Below, piece by piece: positions 49,385-53,731 of a DNA stretch of 53,731 bases (positions within the stretch are counted from its first letter, which is position 1; every line of letters starts with the position of its first letter). The position numbers and the translations under genes are program-made. Source of the stretch: Methylobacterium soli (GTDB lineage Bacteria; Pseudomonadota; Alphaproteobacteria; Rhizobiales; Beijerinckiaceae); contig NZ_VZZK01000037.1 of NCBI RefSeq assembly GCF_008806385.1, positions 1-53,731 on the forward strand, read 5' to 3'. The notes below the pieces were generated by a model that did not search any database, had not been told where the DNA came from, and was given only the letters and a program-made list of their open reading frames with translations.

Positions 49385-50194
49385 ATGTTCAGTCTTTTCA
49401 AGCGCAGATCGCAAGCGCAAGCCGCCCGCCGCGTCACCGAGGTCGGCTGGGCGATCACGGACAGCAAGGCATCGCTGATCTGGGATGATCCGGAGCCATT
49501 CCGCCGGGATTTGCCCAAGGCTGCCTCGGCGAAATCGGTGCAGGGCTGCCCAGCGGCGATCGATTTCGATGCGCGGCACTACATGATCCGCTGCCCGGTC
49601 GATTTGAACCTGCGCATTCGTCTCGAGGAGGGCCAGGCGCCGATCCTCGAGAACGCGGACGGGGCGCGGAGCACCATCCGTCCGAAGCAGATCGGCCAGA
49701 TGGTGAGCATCGTGAACCCGGCGGAGTGGCGCCATCCGAAGCGACCGATCCTGCAGATCATCACGCCCTATATCTTCCTGGCGGACGAGGTTGCGTATCT
49801 CAATCAGGTGCCGCCCTATCTGGATTTCCTGCCGGATCCGCTCCCCGGCGTGCTGATCAGCGGGCGCTTCCCGGTCCATGTCTGGCCGCGGCCCCTCATG
49901 TGGGCGTTCGAATGGCACGACACCTCGAAGAACCTGGTTCTCCGCCGAGGCCAGCCCTGGTTCTACGTCCGGTTCGACACACCCGATCCGTCGAGGCCGA
50001 CGCGCCTCGTCGAGGCCGACATCACCGCCCCGGTTCAACGATACATCGACGAGCTCAGCGGCGTGACGAATTACGTCAATCGCACCTACGCGCTGTTCGA
50101 GCGGGCCAAGAAGCGTCGCCCGGAACAGCTGCTGGTGCCGCGGGTCCGGCGTCCCGCGGCGCGATCGACCGCGAAGTGCCCTGTTGCGGCGTGA
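49385..50194 (+). CDS. Conserved-looking protein of unknown function, 269 aa
   Basis: I do not recognise a named family. The protein is soluble, with a central run of well-structured sequence: 'SAKSVQGCPAAIDFDARHYM', 'IRCPVDLNLRIRLEEGQAPI', 'PILQIITPYIFLADEVAYLN', 'VLISGRFPVHVWPRPLMWAF' and 'WFYVRFDTPDPSRPTRLVEA'. The high Trp/Pro/Phe content suggests a beta-rich binding protein. The last 35 residues are basic and probably disordered. Its GGAG ribosome-binding site precedes ATG 49385. A possible CRP/FNR-type operator lies upstream and a tRNA gene downstream; no metabolic context is evident. Confidence 0.7.
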   Translation: MFSLFKRRSQAQAARRVTEVGWAITDSKASLIWDDPEPFRRDLPKAASAKSVQGCPAAIDFDARHYMIRCPVDLNLRIRLEEGQAPILENADGARSTIRPKQIGQMVSIVNPAEWRHPKRPILQIITPYIFLADEVAYLNQVPPYLDFLPDPLPGVLISGRFPVHVWPRPLMWAFEWHDTSKNLVLRRGQPWFYVRFDTPDPSRPTRLVEADITAPVQRYIDELSGVTNYVNRTYALFERAKKRRPEQLLVPRVRRPAARSTAKCPVAA

Positions 50195-50317
50195 GCCGAT
50201 TTATGCGAGAGCGAGTTCGTTCCCGCCGCCCAGTCCGGCGTCGGGGAGACCGCTGCTCAGCCGAGGTCGGGATTCCTCACGGAATCCCGCGAAGTTCGAG
50301 CAACGGACGATTGGTTT

Positions 50318-50394
50318 GGCGAAGTAGCTCAGTTGGTTAGAGTACCGGCCTGTCACGCCGGGGGTCGCGGGTTCGAGCCCCGTCTTCGTCGCCA
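50318..50394 (+). tRNA. trnD: tRNA-Asp (GTC)
   Basis: A 77-nt cloverleaf including encoded CCA. Acceptor arm GGCGAAG pairs with CTTCGTC (one G-U pair), D-arm AGCTCAGTTGGTTAGAG, anticodon arm CCGGC-CTGTCAC-GCCGG with anticodon GTC, and T-arm CGCGGGTTCGAGCCCCG, with G as discriminator base as expected for aspartate. No duplicated 3' end was seen downstream, so there is no sign that an element has integrated here. Confidence 0.96.
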
Positions 50395-50403
50395 AATTGT
50401 AGG

Positions 50404-50471
50404 AACTGCCAGGCCGGAGATCGCTCCGTTGCCGGCTTTCCCAAAGACCACACCGCCAAACTGGCAGTTTT
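50404..50471 (+). terminator. Large hairpin after tRNA-Asp
   Basis: AACTGCCAG (50404-50412) and CTGGCAGTT (50461-50469) are perfect inverted copies followed by TTCC, enclosing an inner GCCGG/CCGGC hairpin. Ten bases after the tRNA 3' end, this is a likely transcription terminator or processing element. The remaining gap to 50782 shows no gene. Confidence 0.55.
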
Positions 50472-50782
50472 CCGGCGTCAGCCGACGGGCCGAAGGCCGC
50501 ACGGATCCCCCACGCCGTCACGCGCCGGCATGACGCCCGGCGGATCCGCCGAATTCCCGCACACCGCAATCGCGCAGGCCCGACCCGACCGAGCCCGGCA
50601 TCCCGGTCCACGCCGCCGCCAGGGCGGCCCGGTGTGACCCGCCTCACGGACCCTCGGAGCCGAGATCCTACAAGGAGAGCATCCCGGTCTGAGCGGGTGT
50701 CCCGGTTTCAGCATCGCCGCCTTCGCGGGTCTGGGCCGGGCTCGTCCCGGCCTGATCATTCTCTCCAGAGGAGCGATGCGCG

Positions 50783-52549
50783 ATGAAACCCAACGTCCCC
50801 GAACTCGGCGCGGCGCTCTCGACCTGCCGCTCGGCGCTCGTCAGCCTGGTGGTCGTCAGCGGTCTCCTGAGCGTTCTCTACCTCACCGCATCCTTCTTCA
50901 TGCTGGTCATCTCGGACCGCATCCTTCCGAGCCGCTCGGTGCCGTCGCTCGTCGGCTTGGTCCTCCTGGCCTTGATGCTCTACGGCTTCCAGGCGGCACT
51001 CGAGGCTCTGCGCGGCCGAATCCTGACGCGCATCAGTGCCGTCCTGGACGATTGCCTGAGCCAGCGCGTCTTCCACGTCATGGTTCGGAATACGCTCTCC
51101 GGCACCGCGCCGGGGGCCGGCCATCTGCCCCTGCGGGATCTCGATCAGATCCGTGGCTTTCTCGGCAGCTCCGCCCCCGCGGCCCTCTGCGACCTGCCTT
51201 GGATGCCGCTCTATTTCGGCATCTGCTTCCTGTTTCATCCCCTGATCGGGCTCGCCACGGTCTCGGGCGCATTGCTTCTCGTCGGCATCACGGTGATCGC
51301 CGACCGGCTGACGCGCGGACCCTCCAAGATTGCGAGCGAGCACGGCCAGCGCCGCAGCACGATCACGGATGCGGGCTGCCGCAACGCGGACGTCCTGATC
51401 GCCATGGGGATGCAGGACCACTTCGCGGGCCGCTGGGAGGACGCCAACCAGAACTACCTTCTGGCGCAACAGCGCGTGGCCGATGTGGCGGGATCGTCCA
51501 GCGCCGTCTCCAAGGCGGCGCGCATGGCACTCCAATCCGGCGTCCTCGCGATCGGTGCGTATCTGGTGATCTACGACAAGAGTTCGCCCGGGATCATCAT
51601 CGCGTCCTCGATCCTGCTCGGGCGCGCGCTCGCGCCGCTCGATGCCACCATCGCGAACTGGAAAGGCGTCATTGCCGCGCAGCAGAGCTGGACCCGCCTC
51701 ACCGCATTGCTCGCGAAGATGCCGGCGGCGCAGCACAACGGCTCATTGCCGGTCCCGATGCATCTCGTGAAAGTCGAGGGCCTGAGCGTTGCCCCTCCGG
51801 GCAGCACCCGCCTCACCGTGAAGGATGCCAGCTTCACCGTGAAGGCCGGCCAGGCGCTCGCCGTGACGGGCCCGAGCGGATCGGGCAAATCCACCCTGGT
51901 GCGGGCGCTCGTGGGCATTCTCCCGGCCGCGCGTGGGAGCATTCGCCTCGATACCGTGCCGATGACCCAGTGGGCGAGCACGGATCTTGGCCGCCATATC
52001 GGCTATTTGCCCCAGGAGGTCTCGCTCTTCGCCGGGACGGTCGCGCAGAACATTGCCCGCTTCACCCCCGATGCGACCCGGGCCGAGATCGAGGCGGCGG
52101 CGCGGCAGGCGGGCGTGCATGACCTCATCCAGCGCCTGCCCGAAGGCTACGACACCGAGCTCGGGGAAGGCGGTCTCGGATTGTCCGGCGGTCAGCGACA
52201 GCGGATCGGACTGGCCCGTGCGCTCTACGGATCGCCCTTCCTCCTCGTGCTCGACGAGCCGAATGCCAGTCTCGACGGCGACGGCGATACGGCACTCACC
52301 GACGCGATCCTCGGCGCCCGGGCGCGCGGCGGGATCGTCATCGTGGTGGCCCACCGGATGAGTGCCTTGGCGGGGGTGGATCTGATGCTGACGATGGAGG
52401 CCGGCGAGATCCAGGCCTTCGGGCCGAAGGACGAGGTCCTGCGCCGGATCCGTCGGCCGGCACCATCGCAGCCGGTCCCCGCGCAGAACGACCGGGCGCC
52501 CGCGCGCACCGCTGGCCAGGTGCCGATGCGGATTGTCGAGAGCGCCTGA
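50783..52549 (+). CDS. prtD: Type I secretion permease/ATPase, PrtD family
   Basis: 588 residues. Six membrane helices in the first 300 residues ('LVSLVVVSGLLSVLYLTASF', 'LVGLVLLALMLYGFQAALEA'), then an ATPase domain with Walker A 'GPSGSGKST' (363-371), 'LPQEVSLFAGTVAQNIARF', signature 'LSGGQRQ' and Walker B 'LLVLDEPNASLD' (Asn replaces the usual Thr/Ser). PrtD exporters secrete RTX proteins directly from cytoplasm to exterior with an HlyD adaptor and TolC. An RTX-repeat gene lies 736 bp downstream on the same strand and is a natural substrate candidate; no adaptor gene is adjacent. GAGGAG precedes ATG 50783. Confidence 0.92.
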   Translation: MKPNVPELGAALSTCRSALVSLVVVSGLLSVLYLTASFFMLVISDRILPSRSVPSLVGLVLLALMLYGFQAALEALRGRILTRISAVLDDCLSQRVFHVMVRNTLSGTAPGAGHLPLRDLDQIRGFLGSSAPAALCDLPWMPLYFGICFLFHPLIGLATVSGALLLVGITVIADRLTRGPSKIASEHGQRRSTITDAGCRNADVLIAMGMQDHFAGRWEDANQNYLLAQQRVADVAGSSSAVSKAARMALQSGVLAIGAYLVIYDKSSPGIIIASSILLGRALAPLDATIANWKGVIAAQQSWTRLTALLAKMPAAQHNGSLPVPMHLVKVEGLSVAPPGSTRLTVKDASFTVKAGQALAVTGPSGSGKSTLVRALVGILPAARGSIRLDTVPMTQWASTDLGRHIGYLPQEVSLFAGTVAQNIARFTPDATRAEIEAAARQAGVHDLIQRLPEGYDTELGEGGLGLSGGQRQRIGLARALYGSPFLLVLDEPNASLDGDGDTALTDAILGARARGGIVIVVAHRMSALAGVDLMLTMEAGEIQAFGPKDEVLRRIRRPAPSQPVPAQNDRAPARTAGQVPMRIVESA

Positions 52550-52636
52550 TCCGGCGCCCCGCGAGCGGGCCGCGGGGGAGGCCATCGCGGCAATCTCGCC
52601 AGCACGCGCTCGCGGGCCGAACGATCGATCACGGAT

Positions 52637-52663
52637 GCCGGACCCGCCTCGCGCGGGTCCGGC
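52637..52663. terminator. Strong hairpin downstream of the PrtD-type gene
   Basis: GCCGGACCCGC (52637-52647) and GCGGGTCCGGC (52653-52663) are perfect 11-bp inverted arms around a 5-nt loop, about 90 bp after the exporter stop. It probably ends its transcript, although no T-run follows. The wider gap 52550-53285 (736 bp) has no convincing gene; from about 52740 it is noticeably less GC-rich than the rest of the window. Confidence 0.6.
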
Positions 52664-53110
52664 CGCAATGCTGAGGGCGAATGCGACGTCGCCAGGACTT
52701 CGGGCGAGGCACATCCCACGATCGCCGCGGCGTGACGCACGGCAGATAATCTCGCTTCGAGCGCAAGACGAAGAACACTGGCGTTGGCTAGAGTACTCGG
52801 CTGAACTTACGGTTTTTCAGAAGCCGATGATCTTCTCTATCGCTTCCTCGATTTTTCTACGCTGCTCCTCACAATGTGGATGCACGGCCGGACAACGCTC
52901 CACCATGTCGAGCGCAGCGCCTCATCTGCCTCTTCTCATACCGAGCGGGTTGGACGGCGCCACGCTGGGGCGAGCCGTGATCTCAATGCAAAACCTTCAC
53001 CACCGAGCGCACCGGGCCTGCTCGGCTTCGAATCCTTGCGGTGCACGGGGGCACGCACACCCAGCGTTCCTGATCTTTTTTACGCGGAAATAGCGCGGTC
53101 CGCCAAAAAC

Positions 53111-53124
53111 GTGATCGGCATCAC
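53111..53124. promoter_or_regulatory. CRP/FNR-like site upstream of the RTX gene
   Basis: GTGAT-CGGC-ATCAC (53111-53124), flanked as CGTGA-N6-TCACA, matches nine of ten positions of the CRP consensus TGTGA-N6-TCACA. It is centred about 168 bp before the RTX ATG. The same GTGAT-N4-ATCAC core lies upstream of the gene at 49385. Confidence 0.5.
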
Positions 53125-53285
53125 AGTATCGATCTTCAGATCATCCTAGAACGAAATCGACTTCGGCGGAGACTTTATCCAGCACAAGTCAGAACGACCG
53201 TGACGGACACGTCGCGATCATCGCAATCAACAGAAACTCTCATGCGGCGCAGAGCGCCAGCTAATCATCGAATGGAGCGCGGATC

Positions 53286-53731
53286 ATGGACAAGATTTAT
53301 GGCGGCGACGGCAATGACACCATCTACGGTGGCAAAGGCGACGATGTGATTTACGGCGGTGGCGGTAACGACACCATTTATGGCGGTGGCGGCAACGACA
53401 CCATCTACGGCGGGAAGGGCAACGACACGATTTACGGCGGCAAGGGCGACGACAGCCTCTACGGTGGGAAGGGCAACGACACCGTCTACGGTGGCAAGGG
53501 CGACGACACCATCCACGGCGGCAAGGGTGACGACACCCTCTACGGCGGGAAGGGCAACGACACCGTCTATGGTGGCAAGGGCGACGACACCATCCACGGC
53601 GGAAAGGGTGACGACACCCTCTACGGCGGAAAGGGCAACGACACCGTCTACGGTGGCAAGGGCGACGACACCATCCACGGCGGAAAGGGTGACGACACCC
53701 TCTACGGCGGGAAGGGCAACGACACCGTCTA
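53286..53731 (+). CDS. RTX calcium-binding repeat protein, 5' part
   Basis: The frame is open to the right edge; 148 codons are present. From residue 4 on it consists only of glycine/aspartate nonapeptides of the GGxGxDxUx type ('YGGDGNDTIYGGKGDDVIYG'), about sixteen in the visible part, which fold as a parallel beta-roll on binding calcium outside the cell. There is no N-terminal domain before the repeats and lysine is frequent at position three (GGKG). RTX proteins leave by type I secretion using a C-terminal signal, which lies beyond the window. ATG 53286 follows GGAG at a suitable distance. The PrtD-type ATPase just upstream is a likely exporter. Confidence 0.88.
   Translation, partial: MDKIYGGDGNDTIYGGKGDDVIYGGGGNDTIYGGGGNDTIYGGKGNDTIYGGKGDDSLYGGKGNDTVYGGKGDDTIHGGKGDDTLYGGKGNDTVYGGKGDDTIHGGKGDDTLYGGKGNDTVYGGKGDDTIHGGKGDDTLYGGKGNDTV
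53487..53729 (+). repeat. Three near-identical 81-bp repeats inside the RTX gene
   Basis: 81-bp units start at 53487, 53568 and 53649 and a fourth begins at 53730. Each encodes three nonapeptides in the order GGKGDDTIH, GGKGDDTLY, GGKGNDTVY, differing only by silent changes. The DNA-level identity points to recent unit duplication rather than ancient repeat structure; the array continues beyond the edge. Confidence 0.9.

Noticed and set aside
50318..50394. tRNA-Asp as an integration site of a genomic island
   Set aside because: No integrase and no repeat of the tRNA 3' end were found downstream within the window.
52874..53149. A short gene in the gap before the RTX gene
   Set aside because: No ribosome-binding site, no coherent hydrophobic or domain pattern, and weak codon usage; several overlapping frames are equally open.
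53487..53731. CRISPR or mobile repeat in the RTX region
   Set aside because: The 81-bp periodicity is in frame and encodes three RTX nonapeptides per unit, so it is protein-coding repetition.

Overview
The window is about 54 kb of very GC-rich DNA with dense, often overlapping genes and frequent GTG/TTG starts. I saw no transposase, integrase, phage gene or CRISPR array. Gene content (LysR/ModE-linked oxyanion uptake, tandem Tat-exported beta-propellers, a NodS-like methyltransferase, a PrtD-type secretion ATPase, an alphaproteobacterial LexA box GTTC-N7-GTTC) suggests a chromosomal segment of an alphaproteobacterium of the order Hyphomicrobiales, most likely Methylobacterium or a close relative. 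That assignment is inference from composition and family resemblance, not from a database search.

Layout. 1-6.4 kb: the 3' end of an HlyD-type secretion adaptor, an L-2-hydroxyglutarate oxidase-like flavoenzyme, a small unknown gene, a dimethylsulfone monooxygenase (SfnG), then an unusual alkylation-repair unit: AlkA glycosylase fused in frame to a complete Ada protein and followed by a translationally coupled 2OG-Fe(II) oxygenase. 6.4-16.4 kb, minus strand: a propionate-CoA-transferase-like enzyme, a 1277-residue double hybrid histidine kinase and an Mfd-type helicase. 16.4-19.6 kb: two small unknown genes, a candidate terminator-ended small RNA and a membrane-anchored M23 peptidase. 19.6-25.5 kb: a LysR/winged-helix regulator pair divergent from a BtuCDF-type ABC importer coupled to a ModE-HTH/periplasmic-binding fusion, best read as molybdate or tungstate uptake and its control. 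25.5-29.3 kb, minus: an orphan TAXI-type binding protein and two Tat-exported beta-propeller proteins.

29.5-33.8 kb is a tightly coupled operon: glycosyltransferase 2, stand-alone LigD phosphoesterase, acyl-CoA dehydrogenase, PIG-L deacetylase and NodS-like methyltransferase. It resembles a small glycoconjugate pathway with a DNA-repair gene inserted. 33.8-43.0 kb is rich in nucleic-acid motors: a topoisomerase III-like enzyme and a DEAD/DEAH helicase on the minus strand, divergent from an SNF2-like helicase, a DUF2934 protein and a SUV3-like helicase on the plus strand. A perfect alphaproteobacterial LexA box lies in the divergent promoter region, pointing to SOS control.

43.0-49.0 kb, minus strand, is a 5-oxoproline catabolic operon (LysR, pxpB, pxpC, DUF1445 putative hydro-lyase, MFS transporter, pxpA). 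49.4-53.7 kb holds an unrecognised protein, tRNA-Asp(GTC), a PrtD-type type I secretion ATPase and, running off the right edge, an RTX protein that consists of glycine/aspartate nonapeptide repeats from its first residues. Matching CRP/FNR-like half-sites (GTGAT-N4-ATCAC) occur upstream of the unrecognised gene and of the RTX gene.
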